Position numbers and translations under genes: made by a program. The notes beneath the pieces were generated by a model that made no database searches, had not been told where the DNA came from, and saw only the letters and a list, made by a program, of their open reading frames with translations. Positions 8,043-15,868 of a stretch of 64,000 nt of DNA are shown in pieces. Where the stretch lies: positions 1 to 64,000 of the forward strand of contig JAJFTI010000030.1 in assembly GCA_021373115.1 (NCBI GenBank), in the 5' to 3' direction. This DNA comes from Eubacteriales bacterium. GTDB taxonomy: Bacteria > Bacillota > Clostridia > Christensenellales > CAG-138. How positions within the stretch are numbered: the first letter of the stretch is position 1; each line of letters starts with the position of its first letter.

Positions 8043-9119
8043 ATGAAAAAAACTATTGCTCTGATTTCGGTTCTGGCGCTGGTGCTTTGCGCGTTTGCCG
8101 GCTGTGCCACGCCCGCCGCCGCGACAACGGAATCCACTGCTCCCGCTGCTGAAGCAGCCGCGCCGGCTGCAGCCGCTGCCGACAACGGTACCATCTGGTC
8201 GAGCGTTGACCCAAATGAAGAGTATATCGTGGTCAACTGCCTGAACAACATCGAGTATTTCAACGCCCACAAGTATATGTGGGAACAGTGCGGAAAGATG
8301 TTCGGCGTGAAGGTGTCGTTCACCGGTCCTGCGGATGACGACATGACCGTTATGTGCACCGCCATGGACAGCGCGATTGCCAAGAACCCGGCCGGTATCT
8401 GCGTTTGGGGCTATGACGCGGCGCTGGATTCCTACATCGTAAAGGCGCAGGAAGCCGGAATCCCCGTTGTCACCTTCGTTGGGAGCACGACGGAACACGG
8501 CGATTGCTACATTGGCACATCGCAGTACGACCTTGGTTACAACGGCGGCAAGCTCTATGCGGATTCCATCGGCGGCCAGGGCCAGGTTGCGATTCTGACG
8601 ATCCTTGGCTCCAATATGTTCGAAGAGCGCACAAAGGGCTTTGAAGACGCATTTGCGGAGTACCCGGGCATTTCGGTTGTCGCATACGGCGACACCAAGG
8701 CGGATGCAACCACCGCGATCAGCGCGGCGAAGGATATTGCGATTAAGTATCCCGAACTCAAAGGCTATGTCTGCACCGACTCGACAGGCGCGCAGGGCGC
8801 GGCAACCGCTCTTTCCGAGCTGAGCCTGACCGGTAAAGTGGACGTTCTCGGCCTCGACCGGAACACGGAAACCCTCCAGATGGTCAAGGACGGCACCATT
8901 ACGGGCACGCTGGCGCAGAACGACGTTTCGGTCGCCTACTGGGCCTTCATTACCCTGTTTACCGCCAAACATGTCGATATGGCGCTGACGACGGATAACG
9001 TCGCAGCCGGCGCGAAGGTTGCCCCGAACTATATCTATACTTCGGTCAACCTGATCACGAAAGACAATGTGGACTATTATCTCGCGGCCAACGATCTGTA
9101 CGCGACGAACGGATTCTAA
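8043..9119 (+). CDS. Sugar ABC importer substrate-binding lipoprotein
   Basis: 358 residues. A type II signal peptide ends in a lipobox with C21 (LCAFAGC). A low-complexity Ala/Pro/Thr linker follows to about residue 48, then a periplasmic-binding fold of the ribose/xylose (peripla_BP_4) type, with DVLGLDRNTETLQMVKDG-like C-terminal core. It captures the substrate for the ATPase/permease pair at 4071-6567. It is expressed from its own leader and followed by a hairpin, consistent with higher dosage than its partners. Confidence 0.93.
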   Translation: MKKTIALISVLALVLCAFAGCATPAAATTESTAPAAEAAAPAAAAADNGTIWSSVDPNEEYIVVNCLNNIEYFNAHKYMWEQCGKMFGVKVSFTGPADDDMTVMCTAMDSAIAKNPAGICVWGYDAALDSYIVKAQEAGIPVVTFVGSTTEHGDCYIGTSQYDLGYNGGKLYADSIGGQGQVAILTILGSNMFEERTKGFEDAFAEYPGISVVAYGDTKADATTAISAAKDIAIKYPELKGYVCTDSTGAQGAATALSELSLTGKVDVLGLDRNTETLQMVKDGTITGTLAQNDVSVAYWAFITLFTAKHVDMALTTDNVAAGAKVAPNYIYTSVNLITKDNVDYYLAANDLYATNGF

Positions 9120-9139
9120 GAAAGAGAGACCGGACGAAC

Positions 9140-9164
9140 GGGAGGCGCGTATTTTGCGCCTCCC
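9140..9164 (+). terminator. Hairpin after binding-protein gene
   Basis: GGGAGGCGC-N7-GCGCCTCCC 20 bp after the stop codon, followed by TTCCCC rather than a U-run. It probably works as a 3' stabiliser or partial terminator, lowering expression of the downstream dehydrogenase relative to the binding protein. Confidence 0.55.
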
Positions 9165-9184
9165 TTCCCCCCGAAGGAGTTGCT

Positions 9185-10162
9185 ATGAGCAAATTTAAAG
9201 TCTATATCAGCGATTATGATTATCCGGATAACGAAATTGAAAAAAGCATCCTCGAGCCGATTGGCGCGGAGGTGATTGGGTTAAAATGTAAGACCGGCGA
9301 AAATCTTGGCGAACTGGCGGGCGATGCGGATGCGATCCTGCAGCAATATGCCAAGATTACGCGAGCGACGATTGAGAAACTAAAAAAATGCAAAATCATT
9401 GCGCGGTATGGCGTTGGCGTTGACATTCTGGATATGCAGGCTTGCCGCGACCATGGTATTATTGTGACGAACGTGCCGGACTATTGCCTGGACGAAGTAG
9501 CCGACCATGCGATTGCCAACGCGTTTATGCTGATGCGGAATCTGCCGCGCTATAATCAGTGCGTTCGGACGGGCAGTTACCGCTGGCAGGACTGGCTTGC
9601 GCCGATTCCGCGTTTCCGCGGCGCAACGTTCGGGCTGCTCGGATTCGGCCGTATCGCACAGAATGCGGCGAGAAAGCTGCAGGTGTTCGGTTTCCGGGTT
9701 ATCGCTTACGATCCGTATATTTCCGAGAGCTTCATGTGGACCAACGGCGTTCAAAAGGTCGGCCTGAACGAGCTGTTTTCGGAGAGCGACGTCGTTTCCG
9801 TGCATTCGCCGTATACGCCCGATACGCACCATATTGTAAATGCGGATACGCTTGCGAAGATGAAATCATCCGCTTATGTAATCTGTACGTCCCGCGGCAA
9901 GTGCATTGACAATAAAGCGCTTTACAACGCGCTGGTCAATCGTCAGATTGCCGGCGCAGCGGTTGATGACCCGGAAGAGGAACCGATGAAGCTGGAGCAT
10001 TGGTCGGTAGAGGAGAATCCGCTGTTTACCCTGGATAATTTCTTCTGTACGCCGCACACCGCCTACGTCAGCGCCCAATCCCTGCAGGAGTGCAGAAAGG
10101 TTGCCTCGAACAATGTAAAAGCGGTTCTGCTGGGGCAGAGGCCGTTTGACTTAATGCGGTAA
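9185..10162 (+). CDS. D-isomer-specific 2-hydroxyacid dehydrogenase
   Basis: 325 residues of the phosphoglycerate dehydrogenase/CtBP family. The NAD-binding glycine motif is GFGRIA (153-158). The catalytic triad is R237 (TSRGK), a glutamate in the DDPEEEP stretch (about 264-266) and H291 (CTPHTAY). It interconverts a 2-hydroxy acid and 2-keto acid. Lacking an ACT domain, it is unlikely to be the serine-pathway enzyme. Its place after the transporter suggests reduction or oxidation of a sugar-acid intermediate. GAAGGAG precedes the ATG. Confidence 0.88.
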   Translation: MSKFKVYISDYDYPDNEIEKSILEPIGAEVIGLKCKTGENLGELAGDADAILQQYAKITRATIEKLKKCKIIARYGVGVDILDMQACRDHGIIVTNVPDYCLDEVADHAIANAFMLMRNLPRYNQCVRTGSYRWQDWLAPIPRFRGATFGLLGFGRIAQNAARKLQVFGFRVIAYDPYISESFMWTNGVQKVGLNELFSESDVVSVHSPYTPDTHHIVNADTLAKMKSSAYVICTSRGKCIDNKALYNALVNRQIAGAAVDDPEEEPMKLEHWSVEENPLFTLDNFFCTPHTAYVSAQSLQECRKVASNNVKAVLLGQRPFDLMR

Positions 10163-10216
10163 CAAGGCGGCGAAACGCCGTTTCTGCGCCGCGATAACAA
10201 GGAAGGAGGAAATTCC

Positions 10217-10720
10217 ATGACTTATCCCCGTGCGTTTTCCCATGTCGGCCTTTCCGTGCCGGATATTGAAAAAGCCGTCAAGTTTTACACCGAGGTGATG
10301 GGCTTTTACGAGCTGATGCCGCCGTCCGTCATTACGCGGGATGATTCCGATATCGGCGTTATGTGCGACGAATGCTTTGCAACCACGAACTGGACGAGCT
10401 TTCGCATTGCGCATCTTTCCACCGCGGATGGAATCGGCATTGAGCTTTTCGAGTTCCCGAACAACGAGCCGCACGAAGACATGCTCCGGTTCTGGCGTAC
10501 GGACCTGTTCCACTTTGGCATTCAGGACCCGGATGTTGAGGGCCTCGTAAAGAAGATCGTCGAACACGGAGGCAAGCAGAGAATGCCGATTCGTTTCTAC
10601 TACAAGGGCGAAAAGCCGTACCGCATGTGCTATGTGGAAGACCCGTTCGGCATCATCTTCGAAGTTTACAGCCACAGCTATGAGCTGATCTATTCTTCCG
10701 GCGCGTACGAAAAAGCGTAA
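10217..10720 (+). CDS. VOC (glyoxalase/bleomycin-resistance) family protein
   Basis: 167 residues with the paired beta-alpha-beta-beta-beta modules of the vicinal oxygen chelate fold. Candidate metal ligands are a histidine near the N-terminus (SHVGLSV), IELFEF in the middle, a histidine in LFHFGI and the C-terminal EDPFGIIFEVY glutamate. Reactions in this family range from lactoylglutathione lyase to extradiol cleavage and epimerisation. AAGGAGG precedes the ATG. It lies 55 bp after the hydroxyacid dehydrogenase, so probably acts on a keto or hydroxy intermediate of the same route. Confidence 0.8.
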   Translation: MTYPRAFSHVGLSVPDIEKAVKFYTEVMGFYELMPPSVITRDDSDIGVMCDECFATTNWTSFRIAHLSTADGIGIELFEFPNNEPHEDMLRFWRTDLFHFGIQDPDVEGLVKKIVEHGGKQRMPIRFYYKGEKPYRMCYVEDPFGIIFEVYSHSYELIYSSGAYEKA

Positions 10721-10759
10721 CGTACCGGACATGCCGCGATTTACATAACACCGATTGAC

Positions 10760-10788
10760 AAACACCTCCCGACCCGGAGGTGTTTTCT
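10760..10788 (+). terminator. Intrinsic terminator between the two VOC genes
   Basis: AACACCTCC / GGAGGTGTT stem with a 6-base loop followed by TTTTCT. It should end or attenuate the catabolic transcript before the small second VOC gene. Confidence 0.75.
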
Positions 10789-10806
10789 CGGAGAAGGGAT
10801 CCTATT

Positions 10807-11193
10807 ATGGAAGAGTGCCCGCAGGACCTCGGATTTTCGCTTGTTCATGTTGGAATCAATACCGGCGCGCCGGAAGAGGCCGCCGCGCTTGCGGGGCTGT
10901 TTGCCGCCGCATTCGGGTTTCCGGTTCGGCAGGGGTCGAGCTCGTACTTTGCCGGAAGCGGAATCGAAATCATGAAGAGCCGATACCTCGGCAGAAACGG
11001 CCATATCGCGATTGGGACGAAGGATCTCAATAAGGCGATTGAGCATCTGGAAGCGCGGGGATTTTCAATGGATCGGGATACGTTCAAGTACAGCGGCGAA
11101 ACGCTGACGGCGGCCTATCTCAAGGGTGATTTTGGCGGGTTCGCCGTTCATCTGGTGAAAGCGGCGGAGCCTGCCGGCCCGTCCGGAACGTAA
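10807..11193 (+). CDS. Small VOC-fold protein resembling the domain fused to some KDPG aldolases
   Basis: 128 residues. The segment GRNGHIAIGTKDLNKAIEHL and the ending GGFAVHLV closely recall the C-terminal VOC domain that I know from clostridial KDPG/KHG aldolases. Here it stands alone, 7.8 kb from the aldolase, which lacks the domain. The start ATG 10807 follows GGAGAAGGG; the ATG at 10780 lies inside the terminator hairpin. A regulatory, chaperone-like or epimerase role for aldolase substrates is conceivable; no catalytic function can be stated. Confidence 0.75.
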   Translation: MEECPQDLGFSLVHVGINTGAPEEAAALAGLFAAAFGFPVRQGSSSYFAGSGIEIMKSRYLGRNGHIAIGTKDLNKAIEHLEARGFSMDRDTFKYSGETLTAAYLKGDFGGFAVHLVKAAEPAGPSGT

Positions 11194-11303
11194 CGGCGGA
11201 GAAACCTCCGGCATCCGGCAAAACGCCGCGCCGCAACCGGATGTGCGCGGAAGCGCAATCATTCCGGGGAGCGAACGCCGCCTGAAAACCGCACGTTGCG
11301 AAT

Positions 11304-11331
11304 AAGCGGACAAATGCGTCCGCTTTTCTTT
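11304..11331 (+). terminator. Intrinsic terminator after the sugar-acid locus
   Basis: AAGCGGAC-N6-GTCCGCTT followed by TTCTTTG. It separates the sugar-acid locus from the AraC regulator, whose own promoter starts within the same T-rich tail. Confidence 0.8.
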
Positions 11332-11357
11332 GTTGTTGCTCCGTAAACTTGTATAAT
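11330..11357 (+). promoter_or_regulatory. Promoter of AraC-family regulator
   Basis: TTGTTG-N16-TATAAT, with transcription expected near 11364. It lies directly behind the terminator, so the regulator is an independent unit. Confidence 0.65.
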
Positions 11358-11452
11358 AGCACTATGCCGGAATCGGCCGGCGGATCACACAAAGCAATCC
11401 CGTTCAAGAAATCGTTCCGGCATTCATGCTATTCTTTCTCCGGGTGGTAGAA

Positions 11453-12358
11453 ATGACGAACAATACGGAAAAAATAAGCGCCGTACGCCGCATGCAGGAG
11501 TACATATTGGCGCATCATCAGGAGGAAATCACGCTGCCGGACCTCGCGAGGGCGGCGATGTATTCGCCGTGGCATGCGCTGCGCGCTTTTTCCGAGCTGG
11601 TGGGAAAGACGCCGTTCGAGTACCTGAGAACGGTTCGCCTGTCCGAAGCGGCAAAAAAGCTGCGGGACACGAACCGGAGCGTGCTCGACGTTGCGCTGGA
11701 GTCCGCGTTCGGATCGCACGAGGGGTTTACAAAGGCGTTTTCGCGCGAATTCGCCATTTCCCCGCAGCGGTACCGAAAGGAGATGCCGCCGATTCCGCTT
11801 TTTTGCTACTATCCCGTTCGTTCGTCCGAAACCGCACTTTCAAGCGAGAAAGGAAACGAGGAAATGGCAAGCACGGTAATTTTTACACAGGTCATCGAGC
11901 GCCCCGCGCGTAAGCTGATACTGAAGAGGGGATTCAAGGCGGAGGACTATTTCGCCTATTGCGGAGAGGTCGGCTGCGACATTTGGGGCATTCTGGAGAG
12001 CATCAAGGGCGCGCTGCACGAGTCGATTGGCCTCTGGCTGCCGGAAGGGATGCGCAAACCCGGCACGTCCGAGTACTGCCAGGGGGTCGAGGTGCCCGTC
12101 GATTTTACCGGAGCAATCCCGGAAGGGTTCGATCTGATCGACCTGCCCGCCTGCAAGTACATGGTGTTTCACGGCGAGCCGTTTGAGGACGAGAAGTTCG
12201 GCGAGGCGGTTGAAACCGTTTGGGATGCGATCGAGCGCTACGATCCGAAGCAGTACGGCTGGGATTGGGCGCCGGAGGATGGGCCGCGGTTCCAGCTGGC
12301 GCCCGTCGGCGCGCGCGGGTATATCGAGGGCGTGTCGGTGAGAGAGTATAAGAGGTAA
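11453..12358 (+). CDS. AraC-family regulator with GyrI-like effector domain
   Basis: About 301 residues. The N-terminal ~105 residues hold two helix-turn-helix motifs of the AraC/XylS type (LARAAMYSPWHALRAF; VALESAFGSHEGFTKAF). The C-terminal ~160 residues (from MASTVIFTQVIERPARK) form a GyrI/Rob-like effector-binding domain that usually binds small lipophilic compounds and activates resistance genes. Both ATG 11426 and ATG 11453 are possible; I prefer 11453 because a weak GGGTGG precedes it and the conserved HTH follows closely. No obvious target sits next to it. Confidence 0.85.
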   Translation: MTNNTEKISAVRRMQEYILAHHQEEITLPDLARAAMYSPWHALRAFSELVGKTPFEYLRTVRLSEAAKKLRDTNRSVLDVALESAFGSHEGFTKAFSREFAISPQRYRKEMPPIPLFCYYPVRSSETALSSEKGNEEMASTVIFTQVIERPARKLILKRGFKAEDYFAYCGEVGCDIWGILESIKGALHESIGLWLPEGMRKPGTSEYCQGVEVPVDFTGAIPEGFDLIDLPACKYMVFHGEPFEDEKFGEAVETVWDAIERYDPKQYGWDWAPEDGPRFQLAPVGARGYIEGVSVREYKR

Positions 12359-12379
12359 GGGAATAGGATAAGGGATAAA

Positions 12380-12405
12380 GAACCCCCGTCGAAAGGCGGG
12401 GGTTC
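12380..12405 (+). terminator. Hairpin after AraC gene
   Basis: GAACCCCCG-N8-CGGGGGTTC 21 bp after the stop. It has no T-run but a very stable stem; likely transcript end for the regulator. Confidence 0.55.
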
Positions 12406-12490
12406 CTGAATGAAAATGAGTTTCAATATACACTTACCATTAAACTGTTTTGCAGATCATTCTGAAGTTCGAGCAGAAGGATATTTCGTA

Positions 12491-12519
12491 TTGACAACTT
12501 GTTCCGCTCAGAATACAGT
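12491..12519 (+). promoter_or_regulatory. Promoter of GT-C membrane protein gene
   Basis: Consensus TTGACA-N17-TACAGT, predicted start near 12526, followed by CGGAG before the ATG at 12548. Confidence 0.75.
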
Positions 12520-12547
12520 TTAAGAAAAAACGTTTCGGAGATGAACA

Positions 12548-14491
12548 ATGCATTTCTCTGTATGGATCCCGATTGGTATTTTACTGCTATTTTCGATTGC
12601 TGTCTCCAGGCTGTTTCAAACGAATATCGAATGGGCGCTGTCTTTCTCGGTTTGTTTTTTCATTTGTTTCATATATTTAACAGGGATGTTTGACAGACTC
12701 GATTTGGGCGTATATGGTATAATCATTTTCGGCATCGCCGGTGCGGCATATCTAATTTACAACAGTATAAAAACGAAAAGCGTTTCAATTCGAGTTACAC
12801 CAGGATTAACGCTTTTTTTCGCGATTTGTACTTTTGCAATTATCCTGCATACAAAAGAGACGATCGTTGGCTGGGATGAAGCGTCGCACTGGATGCTCAC
12901 AGCAAAAAACGCTTTTCTGAACGATCGATTCGGGGCATCGGTATATTCAAATGCATATACATCCTATAAGCAGTATTTGCCAGGAAGCGCATTGTTCCAT
13001 TATTACATAATGAAACTTTCAGGGGGTTTCTCGGTAGCAAAAACAAGGATATCCATGTGTATTTTAAGTGCGGCCTTTTTGTCGCCTGCATTATCGGCTT
13101 TTTCATGGCAGAAGAAAAGCGCGATAAAATCCGTATTTCTTATCCTGTTATTCTGGTCGATCCCTTTTATTTGTTTCCGAAACGCATACAATTCAGCCAC
13201 GGTAGACTGTATCCTGGGTTTGCTTTTTGGGAATGCACTGCTTGGTTTTGCGTTATGCAGAGGAAGAATCCGTTACTTCGCGGCTGCTATCAATATAATC
13301 ACTCTTGGCCTAATAAAATCATCCGGAGCTTTTCTAGGCGTTGTTGTTTCGTTGCTTTACATAATTGAGAGCTTCTGGAAGGTATATGAAACACGAAAAC
13401 GAACAAAAACAGGGGGCGGTAAGAGCCTGCTTATTTTAATCGGCATATCCGTAGCTTTGCTTACGTTACCTTTATTAACGAAATACTCATGGGTAATATA
13501 CTTAAGCCGGCAAAATGTTCATGGTTTAAGAGAGACGGCAACTATTCGGGATTTAATCGCCGGTATTTTTAATAAAGCTCCATTTAGTGAATATGGACTT
13601 GCAGCTTTTCAGAATTTTTTCAAAAGCATACTTTTTAATCCGAATTTTAGTGATGCTACTAAGTTCTACTTATCGACGCTGGTGGTTCCATATAGTGTTC
13701 ATTTTCTGATCGTTATTGGATTGTTCATTCTTGGGAGGAGATTTGTCAAAACACAGGAGAAATCGCTGTATGATTTAGCGGCAGTTTTCGTGTTTGTCTG
13801 CAATATTCTATGGGTACTGTCTTCTTCGCTGCTGTATCTCGGGGTATTCCCGGAAAGTGAAGTTGCCGTTTTGTCTTCCGTGTCTCGTTATCTTGGAACA
13901 TATCTTGTGGCGATGTATTTTTTAATAATTGCATTCTTGTTTGCGCGGATGGAAGCAACGAATGTCAAGCAATATATAGTAATAGTTTCCGCCGTATTTC
14001 TATTGCTGTTGCCCAATTATAAAGTTTTGTACGATCCTTCTTATTTCGTGCAACATCGAGCACAACCCCTCTTCGCTTTCAGAGAAACCGATGAAGATGA
14101 GCGTTCCAAAAAGATAAACGCAAGGTATAGCAAATTATATAAATACTTAGTCAGCGGACAGGGTCAAAGTATCGATGTGAAATATAGGTTGCTATTTTAT
14201 TCGAGCGAAGATTTATCCGAGTTGCGTATGCTCTTTGCTGTTGCTCCCGTAAAATGTTATAGCGTCGGTTCATGCGAAGAAGCTTACAACATCGTAAGTC
14301 CTTTGCCGGATAACGAGTTTATGTTATTTCTTGATGCAAATGCAGATTTGAGCCTGTTTGACGATTTTGAGAAAGTAAAACATGAAGGGGATCTACAGAA
14401 AAACACCTTGTACTATGTTGTACATCATTCGAATGGAGATGGCATGATTTATCTAGAAAAGGTAGTCACTATTTCAGAAGATTCAAACTGA
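12548..14491 (+). CDS. AT-rich polytopic membrane protein, probable GT-C glycosyltransferase
   Basis: 647 residues with roughly 10-13 hydrophobic segments. The motif GWDEASHW (residues 108-115) lies in the first external loop. An acidic pair at this place (D110, E111) is the catalytic or metal site of GT-C enzymes such as ArnT/PMT-type lipid-linked sugar transferases. The C-terminal ~130 residues are soluble. The gene is conspicuously richer in A+T than its neighbours and has its own promoter, which suggests recent acquisition. Exact family is not certain; an O-antigen or teichoic-acid-related membrane protein is an alternative. Confidence 0.6.
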   Translation: MHFSVWIPIGILLLFSIAVSRLFQTNIEWALSFSVCFFICFIYLTGMFDRLDLGVYGIIIFGIAGAAYLIYNSIKTKSVSIRVTPGLTLFFAICTFAIILHTKETIVGWDEASHWMLTAKNAFLNDRFGASVYSNAYTSYKQYLPGSALFHYYIMKLSGGFSVAKTRISMCILSAAFLSPALSAFSWQKKSAIKSVFLILLFWSIPFICFRNAYNSATVDCILGLLFGNALLGFALCRGRIRYFAAAINIITLGLIKSSGAFLGVVVSLLYIIESFWKVYETRKRTKTGGGKSLLILIGISVALLTLPLLTKYSWVIYLSRQNVHGLRETATIRDLIAGIFNKAPFSEYGLAAFQNFFKSILFNPNFSDATKFYLSTLVVPYSVHFLIVIGLFILGRRFVKTQEKSLYDLAAVFVFVCNILWVLSSSLLYLGVFPESEVAVLSSVSRYLGTYLVAMYFLIIAFLFARMEATNVKQYIVIVSAVFLLLLPNYKVLYDPSYFVQHRAQPLFAFRETDEDERSKKINARYSKLYKYLVSGQGQSIDVKYRLLFYSSEDLSELRMLFAVAPVKCYSVGSCEEAYNIVSPLPDNEFMLFLDANADLSLFDDFEKVKHEGDLQKNTLYYVVHHSNGDGMIYLEKVVTISEDSN

Positions 14492-14596
14492 ATAAACCAT
14501 CATGAAAAGTATTGTTCATATTGAGGTATTTACTTGTTAGCTATTTCCCTGTAACCAATACCCTTTTCCTCGTTCACAGAAAAGTTACATACATTT

Positions 14597-14612
14597 GTTT
14601 CACGTGAAACGT
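14597..14612. other. parS-like ParB/Spo0J binding site
   Basis: TGTTTCACGTGAAACG matches the bacterial parS consensus TGTTNCACGTGAAACA at 15 of 16 positions and contains a perfect 14-bp palindrome GTTTCACGTGAAAC. It sits in a 253-bp AT-rich gene-free stretch between the GT-C gene and a bidirectional terminator. ParB binds such sites and loads SMC for chromosome segregation. I saw no second copy in the window. Confidence 0.65.
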
Positions 14613-14695
14613 GACTAATTTATGAACAAAACGGTTTTTTCACCTACAATTTCTTGTAACAAAAACCCGGAAAAATGTTACGGCACCACAAGATA

Positions 14696-14724
14696 TAGAA
14701 AACCGCCCGTTTGGGCGGTTTTTC
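14696..14724. terminator. Bidirectional intrinsic terminator
   Basis: AACCGCCC-GTTT-GGGCGGTT flanked by A-rich and T-rich runs on both sides. It serves the converging GT-C and TM2 genes. Confidence 0.85.
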
Positions 14725-14744
14725 ATGCCTATTGAGATTGCTTT

Positions 14745-15248
14745 CTAAATCTTGTCCATCAGCGACGCTTTTTTCTGCTCGTATTCCTCCGGCGAAATCG
14801 CGCCGGAATCGCGCAGTTTTGCGAGTTTTTCGAGCTGATCAATCGCTTCGTCACGCGCGCTTCTTGTCGGCTGGGCTCCGTTCGCCGCGTAAGCGGGGCG
14901 CGGGTTCTTGCGCGAGTCCTGCACGATGAGGCGGTTGTCGTCGTCCGTAAAGTTCTCGGTCGCGACCATGATGATATCCACCAGGGCGCCAATGCCAAGG
15001 CAGCCGCCCGTGAGCAGCCAGAGGATGCCCGTGCCGATTTTGCCGACGTAGAAACGGTGAATACCCAGCGCGCCGAGGAAGATGGAGAAGAGCAGCGTGG
15101 TCAGCCAGTCCTTGTCGGAATACTGCGCTGTCTGTGCCTGCACGGACACGCCCTTTTTCGCTTCGCATTCGCCGCAGCAGCCGCTGGCGCTGCGAAATTC
15201 GGTTGGTGCAATCGGCCTGCCGCAGTTGGTGCAATACTTGGTTTCCAT
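14745..15248 (-). CDS. TM2-domain protein with zinc ribbon and SHOCT tail
   Basis: 167 residues. An N-terminal zinc-ribbon-like segment has C6, C9, C24/C25 and C28. A TM2 domain follows (about residues 44-100): two hydrophobic helices with the family features GxxGxHRFYxGxxxxGI and a conserved Asp (VDI). The tail (DEAIDQLEKLAKLRDSGAIS...) is a SHOCT-type oligomerisation motif. ATG 15248 is preceded by GGGGGG. TM2 proteins have no firmly established biochemical role in bacteria. Confidence 0.85.
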   Translation of the reverse strand: METKYCTNCGRPIAPTEFRSASGCCGECEAKKGVSVQAQTAQYSDKDWLTTLLFSIFLGALGIHRFYVGKIGTGILWLLTGGCLGIGALVDIIMVATENFTDDDNRLIVQDSRKNPRPAYAANGAQPTRSARDEAIDQLEKLAKLRDSGAISPEEYEQKKASLMDKI

Positions 15249-15360
15249 ATGAATCGATTCCCCCCCATTGATCAGATTCGGATTTCCCGCGAAACGCATG
15301 CCGCCGACGGTGAAAAACACGCATAACGGCGCTGTATTCCGCAGTTTTTTTACTAATGAT

Positions 15361-15388
15361 ACTATATACCAACGCGAATAGAATGCAA
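15361..15388 (-). promoter_or_regulatory. Probable promoter of TM2 gene
   Basis: Read on the minus strand: TTGCAT-N16-TATAGT, giving a leader of about 105 nt before the ATG at 15248. Confidence 0.45.
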
Positions 15389-15586
15389 GCGCCTGCGCGT
15401 GAAAAAATTGCAACATTGCGTATGGTATAAAAGGTTTGCTGCGCCGGTATTTCGAGCCGGAAACCGGGGGAAAATCGTCGGTTCAGCACGCGGCATACCG
15501 CTCACTTTCCGTTGCTTTCCGACCTTCAATATGGTAAACTCACGGGAATCAAACCATATTGCGAACGGATAGGAGTTCCTTTTACC

Positions 15587-15856
15587 ATGCATGCCATCGT
15601 CACTGTCATCGGCCACGACCGCGTCGGCATTATTGCGGGAATCTGCGTGGCGCTCGCCAACATCAACGTCAACGTTCTGGACATCAGCCAGACGATTCTT
15701 GGCGGTATGTTCACCATGATTATGCTTGTGGACATCAAGGAGGCCAGCGTGCCCTTTGACCGGATCGCCGCTGCGCTCGACGAAGTGGGCGAACGCCTCG
15801 GCGTGAATATCCGCATCCAGCGGGAAGACATCTTCAACGCCATGCACCGCGTGTAA
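15587..15856 (+). CDS. ACT-domain protein (UPF0237 family)
   Basis: 89 residues forming one ACT domain (MHAIVTVIGHDRVGIIAGI...). ACT domains bind amino acids and regulate partner enzymes. In many Bacillota this small gene precedes the DUF711/PFL gene exactly as here (12-bp gap), so it is probably the regulatory subunit or ligand sensor for that protein. The ATG at 15587 follows AGGAG; the earlier in-frame start at 15512 has none. Confidence 0.88.
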   Translation: MHAIVTVIGHDRVGIIAGICVALANINVNVLDISQTILGGMFTMIMLVDIKEASVPFDRIAAALDEVGERLGVNIRIQREDIFNAMHRV

Positions 15857-15868
15857 GGAGCGAAAACG

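Noticed and set aside
7953-8972. 339-codon minus-strand frame opposite the sugar-binding lipoprotein
   Set aside because: The + strand frame has signal peptide, lipobox and binding-protein core; the antisense frame is compositional.
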